A stretch of DNA of 64,000 bases from Mesorhizobium sp. (GTDB lineage: Bacteria > Pseudomonadota > Alphaproteobacteria > Rhizobiales > Rhizobiaceae), in the NCBI GenBank assembly GCA_019635735.1, contig JAHBYX010000004.1:62001-126000 (forward strand), read 5' to 3'. Numbering within the stretch: position 1 is the first letter of the stretch; the number at the start of each line of letters is the position of its first letter. Shown here one piece after another: positions 55,230-63,063 of the stretch. Made by a program: the position numbers and the translations under genes. The notes under the pieces were generated by a model. That model did not search any database and was not told the origin of the DNA. It worked only from the letters and a program-made list of their open reading frames with translations.

Positions 55230-55331
55230 CGTCATGCTCGGGCTTGACCCGAGCATCTGCCTGCCTCGGAGATATGCCGGCTGCTTTCCTCGCACCGTCG
55301 GTAGATGCTCGGGTCAAGCCCGAGCATGACG
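55230..55331. repeat. Rhizobial palindromic element after ligD
   Basis: Perfect 29-bp inverted repeat: the arm at 55230-55258 is the exact complement of 55303-55331. Each arm contains the inner dyad GCTCGGG-CTTGA-CCCGAGC. A widespread intergenic element of Rhizobiales. It occupies most of the gap between ligD and the convergent esterase. Confidence 0.88.
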
Positions 55332-55401
55332 CCGCGGAGGGGGACGCAGCCTCTGGGCGGAACCAGGTCGCTCCAACCGAAGGGCAGGGGCGTAGACGCC
55401 C

Positions 55402-56412
55402 TCACGCTCCCGAGCGGTTCGTCCAACTTGCCAGATAGGACGAGGCATCGGTGAGCGAGTGCCAGCGTAGCCCCTGCGGCAGGGGCGTCTGAAGGTTGCG
55501 CATCCGAGGCCTTGCCTCCTCGACGCCCAGCCAGGCGACGATTCGGTCCCGCGCCCGCCGCGCTTCCGGCATGTCGATCAGCGGCCAGACATGCACCATG
55601 CCGGGCTCGACCACGAGGTCGACCTCGACGCCGGCACGGCGTGCGAGCTCGGCGAAACGGACCGTGTCGACGGTCAGCAGGTCGTGACCTCCAGCCAGGA
55701 TCAGCGTCGGCGGCAGCACCGACAGTTCGCCCTTGATCGGGCTGATGCGCCAGTCGGAGCGGTCGATGTGCGGGGCATAATGACGGATTGCTTCCAGCCC
55801 GCCTTCGATATCGAGCCAGGGGTCGCGCGCCGCCGCCTCGACCACTTCCGGGTTCTCCAGGGTCATGTCGAGGCCGGGCGAGATCAGCACATGCCGGGCC
55901 GGCAGCGGCAGGCCTTCCTCGGCCGCCATCATGGTCAGCACCACGGCCATGTTGCCGCCGGCTGAATCGCCCATGAAGACGATGTCTTCCGCGGGCGTCT
56001 CGTCCAGCAGGGAGCGATAGGTCTCGGCGACCATGCCGAACATGTCTTCGAAGCGGTGCTCCGGCGCGATCGGGTAGATCGGGACCGTGATCCGCGCCTT
56101 CAGGCGCTCCGCCATCTCCCCGATCAGGCGCCAGTGGAACGGCGTGATTTCAAAGACATAGGCGCCGCCGTGCAGGTAGAGAATCCGCCTGTCATTGGCG
56201 TCCCCTGTCTGCGGGCGCACCTCGTAGACGGGCGATCCGGCAATGTCCCGGCGTGAGATATCGACACGCTTTGCCACCGCTGCCGGAGGACGATGATCCT
56301 CAAAAGTCCGCGCGCGCTCGATCCATCGATTCATCTCCGCCGCGCTGGAGAAGGCCTTCTTGCGGGTATGGCGCAGATAGGCTGAGACGACGCGGGACTT
56401 GAGACTGGGCAT
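55402..56412 (-). CDS. Alpha/beta hydrolase, HSL (acetyl-esterase) family
   Basis: 336 aa. HGGAYVFE oxyanion-hole motif near residue 80, nucleophile GDSAGGNM near residue 148, Asp in AGGHDLLTVDT and His in MVHVWPLIDM. This is the hormone-sensitive-lipase family of carboxylesterases. The ATG at 56412 (MPSLKSRVVSAYLRHTRK) is chosen; an in-frame TTG at 56484 would add 24 residues. No signal peptide, likely cytoplasmic. Specificity unknown. Confidence 0.85.
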   Translation of the reverse strand: MPSLKSRVVSAYLRHTRKKAFSSAAEMNRWIERARTFEDHRPPAAVAKRVDISRRDIAGSPVYEVRPQTGDANDRRILYLHGGAYVFEITPFHWRLIGEMAERLKARITVPIYPIAPEHRFEDMFGMVAETYRSLLDETPAEDIVFMGDSAGGNMAVVLTMMAAEEGLPLPARHVLISPGLDMTLENPEVVEAAARDPWLDIEGGLEAIRHYAPHIDRSDWRISPIKGELSVLPPTLILAGGHDLLTVDTVRFAELARRAGVEVDLVVEPGMVHVWPLIDMPEARRARDRIVAWLGVEEARPRMRNLQTPLPQGLRWHSLTDASSYLASWTNRSGA

Positions 56413-56522
56413 GCGCGCTAACTCGTTCGGCGGGCCTTCGTTCCTCCACGCGGACAAGTTCAGTCGTTTTGCCGGCTGGGTCAATTCACGTTCGCGCGCA
56501 GCGCTTTACGCGCCGCGACCGG

Positions 56523-58598
56523 TCACTCCCTTGCCCGCCGTGCCGCACGCTCCTCGCGGGAGCGGCGGCGCGGCGCGCCGTCACCCGCCTCGGCATCCGT
56601 CAGCACCTTGCGCGGCGGCAGCTTCACCTGCTCGGCCAGCCTGGGGAACGGGTCGACCTTGTTGGGCAGGGCCATCGCATCGATGAAGAGCTGCTGGAAA
56701 TGCGGCTCCAGCGCCGTCTCGATCTTCTCGATCCGCGCCACTTCGCGTTCGATCTCGCGGCGATGGTTTCGGTTCAAGAGCGCCATCAGCGCACCGGTGC
56801 CGGCGGCATTGCCCACCGCCTTCACCTCCGCAAGTTCGCAATCCGGGATCAGGCCCAGCACCATCGCGTATTTCGGGTCGATGAAGGAGCCGAAGGCGCC
56901 GGCGAAGCGGATCGTGTCGACGGTCTCGACGCTCTGCTTCTCCATCAGGAGCTTCACGCCGGCATAGAGTGCGGCCTTGGCGAGCTGGATGGCGCGGATG
57001 TCGTTCTGGGTGACGGTGATGCGCGGTTCGCCCTCGCGGCCCTCGCGCAGCAGATAGGACCATGTACGGCCGTTCTGGATGATGCGCGGCGAGCGGGCGG
57101 CGAGCGAGCCGTCGATGACGCCATCCTCCGAGATGATGCCGGAGAGATACATCTCGGCCACCACCTCGATGATCGCCGAGCCGCAGATGCCGGTGATCCC
57201 GGTCTTCCAGGACTCCTCCTCGAAGCCTTCCTCGTCGGACCATTTGTCGGTGCCGATGACGCGGTATTTGGGCTCCAGCGTCTCCGGATCGATGCGGATG
57301 CGCTCGATCGCGCCCGGCGCGGCGCGCTGGCCGGACGAGATCTCCGCCCCCTCGAAGGCCGGGCCGGTGGGGGAGGAGGCTGCGACCACGCGGTGGCGAT
57401 TGCCCAGAACGATCTCGGCATTGGTGCCGACGTCGACCAGCAGCATCATGCTATCCTGCCGGTAGGGCCCTTCCGACAGCGTCGCGCCGGCCGCATCGGC
57501 CCCGACATGGCCGGCGATGCAGGGCAGCATGTAGAAGCGCGCCCCGCGGTTGACGTCGATCTCGATGTCGTTGGTCCAGCCCTGCACCGCGCCCGAGACG
57601 GCGAGCGCGAAGGGCGCCTGGCCGAGTTCGGTCGGGTCGATGCCGAGGAAGAGGTGATGCATGATCGGATTGCAGACGAAGACGGCGTCGAAGATGTCGT
57701 GGCGGTCGACGCCGCCTTCCTCGCAGACCTTGCCGATCAGCCCGTTGACCGCCTCGCGAACGGCCTTGGTCATCGCCTCGCGTCCGTCCGGGTTCATCAT
57801 GACGTAGGAGACGCGGCTCATCAGATCCTCGCCGAAGCGGATCTGCGGGTTCGACGTGCCCGACGAGGCGACGACGCGGCCGGACAAGAGCGAGACGAGG
57901 TGCATCGCGATCGTCGTCGAGCCAATGTCGCAGGCGATGCCGTAGGCCTCGTTCTTCAGGCCCGGGTAGAGCGCGACGACCGTCGCGCGCGAAAACTCCA
58001 TGTCCTTGTGGATCGCCGCGGTGACGCCCCAGTTCTCCTTGCGCAGGATTTTCTGGACTTGCGGGATCAGGTGCGGCGCGACGCGCAGGTCCTTCCAGCC
58101 CCAGTCCTTCTCGAGCATGGCCTTCAGCCGGTCCAGGTCGCCGAGCGGCTTGTGCATGTCAGGTTCGTCGACCTCGACGTAGCACATCTGGATCGCGGCG
58201 TTGCGCTCGATGACGCGGTCGCTCGCCGCCTTGCGCACCACCTGCGCGTTGACCACGGTGTCCTGCGGCACGTCGACGACAAGGTCGCCGAGGATCAGCG
58301 CCGAGCAGGAGAGGCGGCGGCTCTCGGGCAGGCCGCGCACGCGGTCGTAGCGCTCTTCCTTGGCGCCGCGCGGCGAGATGTGGTCGTTGGACGAGACGAT
58401 CTTGTGCTTGGCGAAATTGCCTTCCTGTACCTCGATCTGGCAGCGGCCGCAGGTGGCGCGCCCGCCGCAGACGCTCTCGATGTAGACGCCGAGCTGGCGC
58501 GCCGCGTCGAGCACCGGCGTGCCAACGGGAAAGCGCCCGCGCTTGCCCGACGGCATGAAGAGGACGAGGGGGTCGGTCGGAGAGGCGTTCATGTCCAT
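56523..58598 (-). CDS. Corrinoid-activating ASKHA protein with N-terminal ferredoxin domain
   Basis: 691 aa. Residues 10-105 are a plant-type 2Fe-2S domain, CGGRATCGRC plus a distal Cys in RRLSCSALILG. The remainder is an ASKHA ATPase region (DUF4445) beginning near residue 220, AYGIACDIGSTTIAMHLVSL. This matches reductive activases (RamA/RACE) that restore Co(I) in corrinoid methyltransferases using ATP. The C-terminus is basic (RRRSREERAARRARE). Last gene of the C1 operon. Confidence 0.88.
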   Translation of the reverse strand: MDMNASPTDPLVLFMPSGKRGRFPVGTPVLDAARQLGVYIESVCGGRATCGRCQIEVQEGNFAKHKIVSSNDHISPRGAKEERYDRVRGLPESRRLSCSALILGDLVVDVPQDTVVNAQVVRKAASDRVIERNAAIQMCYVEVDEPDMHKPLGDLDRLKAMLEKDWGWKDLRVAPHLIPQVQKILRKENWGVTAAIHKDMEFSRATVVALYPGLKNEAYGIACDIGSTTIAMHLVSLLSGRVVASSGTSNPQIRFGEDLMSRVSYVMMNPDGREAMTKAVREAVNGLIGKVCEEGGVDRHDIFDAVFVCNPIMHHLFLGIDPTELGQAPFALAVSGAVQGWTNDIEIDVNRGARFYMLPCIAGHVGADAAGATLSEGPYRQDSMMLLVDVGTNAEIVLGNRHRVVAASSPTGPAFEGAEISSGQRAAPGAIERIRIDPETLEPKYRVIGTDKWSDEEGFEEESWKTGITGICGSAIIEVVAEMYLSGIISEDGVIDGSLAARSPRIIQNGRTWSYLLREGREGEPRITVTQNDIRAIQLAKAALYAGVKLLMEKQSVETVDTIRFAGAFGSFIDPKYAMVLGLIPDCELAEVKAVGNAAGTGALMALLNRNHRREIEREVARIEKIETALEPHFQQLFIDAMALPNKVDPFPRLAEQVKLPPRKVLTDAEAGDGAPRRRSREERAARRARE

Positions 58599-58683
58599 TC
58601 CGGGGCGTCAAAACGCGCCATTTTCAAAGAGCCAGCCGCGCCATCGCGATGCACCAACCCTGGTGGACCTCCCAGTCTAGAAG

Positions 58684-59661
58684 TCACCCCCGTGCCATCC
58701 GGGCCTCCCGGCCGCCCCGCCGCCGGCCTCCGGCAGCCGCGCCTTCCGCCGCCGCGCCCGGCGAGACGACCGGTACCGGGGCCGGAGCCGCATGTTCGCC
58801 GGGCTTGTAGTCCTTGTAAGTCCTGATCCAGGTCATGCAGTCCTTGTCGGTGCCGTTCAAGACGTTGGCGCCGCGCACGGCTTCCATCTCCTGCGGGCGG
58901 CAGGGATTCATGATGGCGCTGGTCATGCCGGCGCCGATGACCATCGGGATGAAGGCGGCGTTGATGCCGTGGCGGTGCGGCAGGCCGAAGGAGATGTTGG
59001 AGAGGCCGCAGGTCGTGTTGACCTTGAGCTCGTTGCGCAGCCGGTAAAGGAGCTGGAAGACCTGGCGGCCGGCATCGCCCAGCGCGCCGATGGGCATGAC
59101 CAGCGGGTCGACCACCACGTCGTGCGGCTTGATGCCGTGGTCCATGGCGCGCTCGACGATCTTCTTGGCGACGGCGAAGCGCACGTCGGGGTCCATCGAG
59201 ATGCCGGTCTCGTCGTTGGAGATGGCGACCACCGGCACGTCGTATTTTTTCACCAGCGGCAGGATGGCTTCCAGCTTCTCCTCCTCGCCGGTGACGGAGT
59301 TGACCAGCGGCCGGCCCTTGGCGACCCTTAGACCAGCCTCGATGGCGGCGGTAACGGAACTGTCGATCGACAGCGGCAGGTCGACGAGACCCTGGACGAT
59401 CTCCAGCGTCTGGACGAGCAGGCCGGGCTCGGTCGCGTTCGGGTCGACGGCGGTCACCCCGGCATTGACGTCGAGCATCGTGGCGCCGGCAGCCGCCTGC
59501 TCCAGCGCGTCCTTGATGACGGTGTCGAAATTGCCGGCCTGCATCTCGGCGGCCAGCTTCTTGCGGCCGGTCGGATTGATCCGCTCGCCGATCACGCAGA
59601 AGGGCTGGTCGAAACCGATGACGATTTCGCGGGTCGCCGAGGCGACGATCGTGCGGGTCAT
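58684..59661 (-). CDS. Methyltetrahydrofolate:corrinoid methyltransferase-like protein
   Basis: 325 aa pterin-binding TIM barrel as in AcsE/MtrH-like enzymes. FCVIGERINPTGRKKLAAEM and TMLDVNAGVTAVDP are typical folate-contact segments, and LSIDSSVTAAIEAGLRVAKG follows. It transfers a methyl group between H4folate and a corrinoid protein. The last 40 residues are a Pro/Ala/Arg-rich tail not usual for the enzyme core. Ribosome site TTTGAGGAGAGTGGA. 59 bp after the reductase gene. Confidence 0.9.
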   Translation of the reverse strand: MTRTIVASATREIVIGFDQPFCVIGERINPTGRKKLAAEMQAGNFDTVIKDALEQAAAGATMLDVNAGVTAVDPNATEPGLLVQTLEIVQGLVDLPLSIDSSVTAAIEAGLRVAKGRPLVNSVTGEEEKLEAILPLVKKYDVPVVAISNDETGISMDPDVRFAVAKKIVERAMDHGIKPHDVVVDPLVMPIGALGDAGRQVFQLLYRLRNELKVNTTCGLSNISFGLPHRHGINAAFIPMVIGAGMTSAIMNPCRPQEMEAVRGANVLNGTDKDCMTWIRTYKDYKPGEHAAPAPVPVVSPGAAAEGAAAGGRRRGGREARMARG

Positions 59662-59720
59662 TCCACTCTCCTCAAAGGTGCAGTGTCTTGTTCAGTCGTT
59701 GTTCGTGGTGTCAAGCGAGG

Positions 59721-60824
59721 TCAGTGGCCGACCCGCTCGACGATGTTCTGGGGCGCCTGGTCCGGAGCGTCGTCGCGCAGGTGGCGCATGCGTTCGGCGA
59801 CCACCACCTCGTCGCGGGCTGCCTCGCGGTTCCATGGCTTGCGGCCCCTCAGCACGCCCGATTCCGAGACGATCTCGGCGACATACTCCTCCTGCCGGTA
59901 GGCCATCACGTGGATGCCAGAGACGCCTGAGATCTCCTTCACCTCGTTGATGATGTCGATGCAGATCTGCTTGCCTTCCTTCTTCTGGTCCTGCGCGCCC
60001 TCCAGCCGCTGGATGATAGAGTCAGGAATGTGGATGCCCGGCACGTTGGAGCGGATCCATTTGGCCGTCTTGGCCGAGGCCAGCGGCCCGACGCCGACCA
60101 GCAGGAAGATCTGGTCGAGGAAGCCGAGGTCGCCGGCCTTCGTCATGAAGGTCTTCAGCATCGGCACGTCGAAGCAGTACTGCGTCTGCACGAACTGGGC
60201 GCCGGCGGCGATCTTCTTGCCGAGGTGGATCGGGCGGAAGTCGAAGGGTGGGGCGAACGGATTGACGGCCGCACCGAGGAAGAGCTGCGGCGGCGTCGTC
60301 AGCTTGCGGCCGGACAGGAATTTTCCATTGTCGCGCATGATCCGGATCGTCTCGAGCAGCGAGATCGAATCGAGGTCGAAGACCGGCTTGGCGCCGGGCT
60401 GGTCGCCCGCCTGCACGCCGTCGCCGGTCAAGCACAGGATGTTGGCCACTCCCATCGCGGCGGCGCCCAGCACGTCGCCCTGGATGGCGATGCGGTTCTT
60501 GTCCCGGCAGGCGATCTGCATGATCGGCGCATAGCCCATGCGGGTCAGCAGCGCGCAGATTCCGACCGAGGACATGTGGCAGTTGGCGCCGGAGGCGTCG
60601 ACGGCGTTGATCCCGTCCACCCAGCCGTCGAAAATCTTCGCCCGGTTGTAGACGTCTTCCGGATCGGCGGAATCGGGCGGGTTCAGCTCGGTCGTCACCG
60701 CGAATTCGCCGCGGCGCAGGATACGCTCCAGCCGCCCGCGCGAGGTGTGGCCGGGCAGCGGCTCGAGCGGCAGGTGGACGCCGGCCGGATTCTCGTCTGG
60801 CTGCAGCGGGAGAATGGGCGTCAT
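59721..60824 (-). CDS. Methylenetetrahydrofolate reductase (MetF-type)
   Basis: 367 aa FAD TIM barrel. EFAVTTELNPPDSADPEDVY at the N-terminus, ANILCLTGDGVQAGDQPGAK for the FAD site and AGAQFVQTQYCFDVPMLKTF in the barrel fit MTHFR. The reaction is reduction of 5,10-methylene-H4folate to 5-methyl-H4folate, or the reverse. Its start overlaps the MetV-like gene stop by 4 bp. It is larger than a minimal MetF. Confidence 0.9.
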   Translation of the reverse strand: MTPILPLQPDENPAGVHLPLEPLPGHTSRGRLERILRRGEFAVTTELNPPDSADPEDVYNRAKIFDGWVDGINAVDASGANCHMSSVGICALLTRMGYAPIMQIACRDKNRIAIQGDVLGAAAMGVANILCLTGDGVQAGDQPGAKPVFDLDSISLLETIRIMRDNGKFLSGRKLTTPPQLFLGAAVNPFAPPFDFRPIHLGKKIAAGAQFVQTQYCFDVPMLKTFMTKAGDLGFLDQIFLLVGVGPLASAKTAKWIRSNVPGIHIPDSIIQRLEGAQDQKKEGKQICIDIINEVKEISGVSGIHVMAYRQEEYVAEIVSESGVLRGRKPWNREAARDEVVVAERMRHLRDDAPDQAPQNIVERVGH

Positions 60825-61468
60825 GCGCCGACTCCCGTGCGGGCCTGGTCCTTGGCCGCCCCGGCCTGCGCGGTGACTCGCAGCCAGGCCGAGGTTTCGC
60901 GCAGCGACTGGTCGACCGGCTTCTGCAGGTTGAGGATCGCGTCGCCATGGACCATGTTGCGCGAGCCTTCCCAGGCCTTGACCCAGACGCAGGGCATGTC
61001 GGGCTCGACCTCGCAATTGCCGTTGGCGCGCACGCCGCCGCACGGTCCGTTGCGCAGCTGCTTGGGGCAGTTCATCGGGCAGGACATGCCGGTCGACGAC
61101 AGGATGCACTGGCCGCACATGCGGCAGTCGAACATGAAGCCCTTGACCCGCTTCTCGACGAATTTCACCGGCGCTTCGACGCGGCCGTAGCCGATGCCTT
61201 TCCATACGGGATGAAGCAGCAGGAAGACGTCGGCGAATCTCGCATAGAACCATTCGAGCGCGCGTGAGTGACGGATCGACCAGAGCCGGATCGCGTAGGA
61301 ACGCTGCACCCGGCGCTGCGGCGACACATCCGCCGGCTTGTAGTCGCTCTTGGGCGCCGACTTCTTGACGACGGTCGCCTGGGTCACGCCGGCGGGCGCC
61401 GAGGGCGGGATCGCGGCGGTGGCATCGGCGGGACCGGCGGCCGTCGTCGACTTCAGGTTCTCAGGCAT
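60821..61468 (-). CDS. MetV-like zinc protein (MTHFR C-terminal family)
   Basis: 215 aa. The Cys-rich core MFDCRMCGQCILSSTGMSCP and MNCPKQLRNGPCGGVRANGN matches the MTHFR_C (Cys-rich) family. In acetogens this protein, MetV, forms a complex with MetF. The N-terminal 60 residues are disordered and Ala/Pro-rich. It overlaps the small upstream gene by 8 bp. Function as MetF partner is inference from that comparison. Confidence 0.85.
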   Translation of the reverse strand: MPENLKSTTAAGPADATAAIPPSAPAGVTQATVVKKSAPKSDYKPADVSPQRRVQRSYAIRLWSIRHSRALEWFYARFADVFLLLHPVWKGIGYGRVEAPVKFVEKRVKGFMFDCRMCGQCILSSTGMSCPMNCPKQLRNGPCGGVRANGNCEVEPDMPCVWVKAWEGSRNMVHGDAILNLQKPVDQSLRETSAWLRVTAQAGAAKDQARTGVGA

Positions 61469-61763
61469 TGTCCCGGCCTCCGTTCTTGGCCAGCGCGACG
61501 AGGCGGTCGCGGTCGAAGGCTGCTTCGATCTCGGCCGCGGCCTTGTCCGCCTCGGCCTCCAGATCGTCGCTGACCGGCACCGGATCGGCCTTGCGCCATT
61601 CGGCGAGATAGGCGTCAGTGTCGCCGGCGCCCGAGCGCATCGCGGCCATGTCGATCGCCTCCGTGAAGCGCAGCGACAGTTCGCGCTTGGCGCTCTGCCG
61701 GCCCCTTTTCACGATCACCTGTGCGGGAATGTCCCGCCAGTAGACGACGATCAGATCGGCCAT
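61461..61763 (-). CDS. Small conserved 'virulence factor' (PF13769-like) protein
   Basis: 100 aa. ADLIVVYWRDIPAQVIVKRG then RELSLRFTEAIDMAAMRSGA identify the family, which is annotated as virulence factor but is found beside MTHFR/corrinoid genes in non-pathogens. Likely a small accessory to this pathway (inference). ATG 61763 with AATGGAGGAGCGTGGCCG. First gene of the operon. Confidence 0.85.
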   Translation of the reverse strand: MADLIVVYWRDIPAQVIVKRGRQSAKRELSLRFTEAIDMAAMRSGAGDTDAYLAEWRKADPVPVSDDLEAEADKAAAEIEAAFDRDRLVALAKNGGRDNA

Positions 61764-61884
61764 CGGCCACGCTCCTCCATTGCGCGGCGAGCATCGCCGA
61801 AGCGCCGCCGGGCCGCTTGTTGTGGCACGACGCGGGCGCATTCAAAAGCGACGCCGCCGTCCGGGCCGGTGGCGATAACGGAAA

Positions 61885-61905
61885 GGCCAGGGTCTCGACC
61901 TGGCC
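61885..61905. promoter_or_regulatory. Dyad upstream of C1 operon
   Basis: GGCCAGG-GTCTCGA-CCTGGCC: perfect 7-bp arms with a 7-bp spacer, 122 bp upstream of the first gene of the C1 operon and 145 bp before gmd. It could be an operator or an RNA hairpin. No B12-box (GCCACTG) was seen nearby, so a cobalamin riboswitch is not claimed. Confidence 0.35.
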
Positions 61906-62049
61906 AAGGCGTTTCCGAACTGGCATGAGCGCAATCGCGCTTGCCGCAGCGGTCTTCTGGTGGCTGTAATAGACGGATGTGGAAGACTTGGGGGCGCGAT
62001 CCAAAGCGTTCAGGTGGGCGGAGCGGAAGACGGACGAAAAGGTATTTTG

Positions 62050-63063
62050 ATGAAGAGTGCTTTTATTACGGGCATTTCCGGCCAGGATGGAGCTTATCTG
62101 GCTAAATTCTTGCTCGACAAAGGTTACGAAGTACATGGCGGCGTCAGGAGGATTTCCCAGCAGTCGGACACTCGACTGCGGAAGCTGGGAATAGCCGGCG
62201 ACGTCAAGCTGCACGATTTTGATCTTGCGGAATCAAATGGAATTGCGCGCGTCATCCGCCTCCTGCAGGTGGATGAGTTCTACAATCTTGCCGCCCAGAG
62301 CTTCGTGGGATCCTCCTGGGACCTGCCTATCTACACGAGCGACGTCAACGGTTTGGGGGTCGCCCGCATCCTCGATTGTCTGCGGACGTACTCGCCCCAC
62401 ACCCGTTTCTACCAGGCGTCGACGTCGGAGATGTTCGGGCTGGTGCAGGACGTCCCGCAGCGAGAGACGACGCGTTTCCATCCCCGCTCGCCTTATGGCG
62501 TCTCGAAGGCGTTCGCGCATTACATGACGGTCAATTACCGAGAGTCGTTCGACATGCACGCCTCGTGCGGAATCCTGTTCAACCACGAGTCGCCGCTGCG
62601 CGGCGTCGAATTCGTGACGCGCAAGATCACGACGAACCTTGCGCGCATAGCACGCGGCGGGAAGGAACCACTGCAGCTCGGAAACCTCGATTCCAGGCGC
62701 GACTGGGGTTTCGCAGGCGAGTATGTGGAGGGCATGTGGAGCATGCTGCAGCAGCAGAAAGCTGACGACTACGTCCTTGCTTCCGGCGTTACGACGACGA
62801 TCCGTGACTTTGTCAATTTTTCCGGACAGGCTCTCGATATGGAAATCGAGTGGGTCGGAAGCGGGGTCCAGGAAAGAGGTCTGGACCGAAAGACAGGTGC
62901 GACGATCGTCGCGGTCGATCCGACTTACTACCGACCTGCGGAAGTCGGTCTGCTGCTGGGGGATGCGTCCAAGGCCCGCGATGTCCTGGATTGGACGCCT
63001 CGTGTAACGATTAAAGATCTCGCTTCGATGATGGCCATCTCCGATTACGATGCATTACATTGA
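62050..63063 (+). CDS. gmd: GDP-mannose 4,6-dehydratase
   Basis: 337 aa extended SDR. FITGISGQDGAYLAKFLLDK gives the nucleotide fold; Tyr-x3-Lys is in HPRSPYGVSKAFAHYM; STSEMFG follows Gmd and TTTIRDFVNFSG ends the C-domain. It makes GDP-4-keto-6-deoxymannose, precursor of rhamnose, fucose and perosamine in LPS or exopolysaccharide. The start has AAAAGG before it. The stop overlaps the next gene (TGATG). Base composition is a little lower in GC than upstream genes. Confidence 0.93.
   Translation: MKSAFITGISGQDGAYLAKFLLDKGYEVHGGVRRISQQSDTRLRKLGIAGDVKLHDFDLAESNGIARVIRLLQVDEFYNLAAQSFVGSSWDLPIYTSDVNGLGVARILDCLRTYSPHTRFYQASTSEMFGLVQDVPQRETTRFHPRSPYGVSKAFAHYMTVNYRESFDMHASCGILFNHESPLRGVEFVTRKITTNLARIARGGKEPLQLGNLDSRRDWGFAGEYVEGMWSMLQQQKADDYVLASGVTTTIRDFVNFSGQALDMEIEWVGSGVQERGLDRKTGATIVAVDPTYYRPAEVGLLLGDASKARDVLDWTPRVTIKDLASMMAISDYDALH

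Noticed and set aside
56469..58826. 785-codon plus-strand frame opposite the activase gene
   Set aside because: Antisense shadow; the minus strand has ferredoxin and ASKHA motifs in the correct frame.
61721..61969. 82-codon frame upstream of gmd
   Set aside because: No ribosome site, overlaps the start of the small C1-operon gene and has no coding character.
61764..62049. Cobalamin riboswitch upstream of the C1 operon
   Set aside because: Looked for because the operon is corrinoid-linked, but no GCCACTG B12-box or matching fold was seen; only a simple 7-bp dyad.
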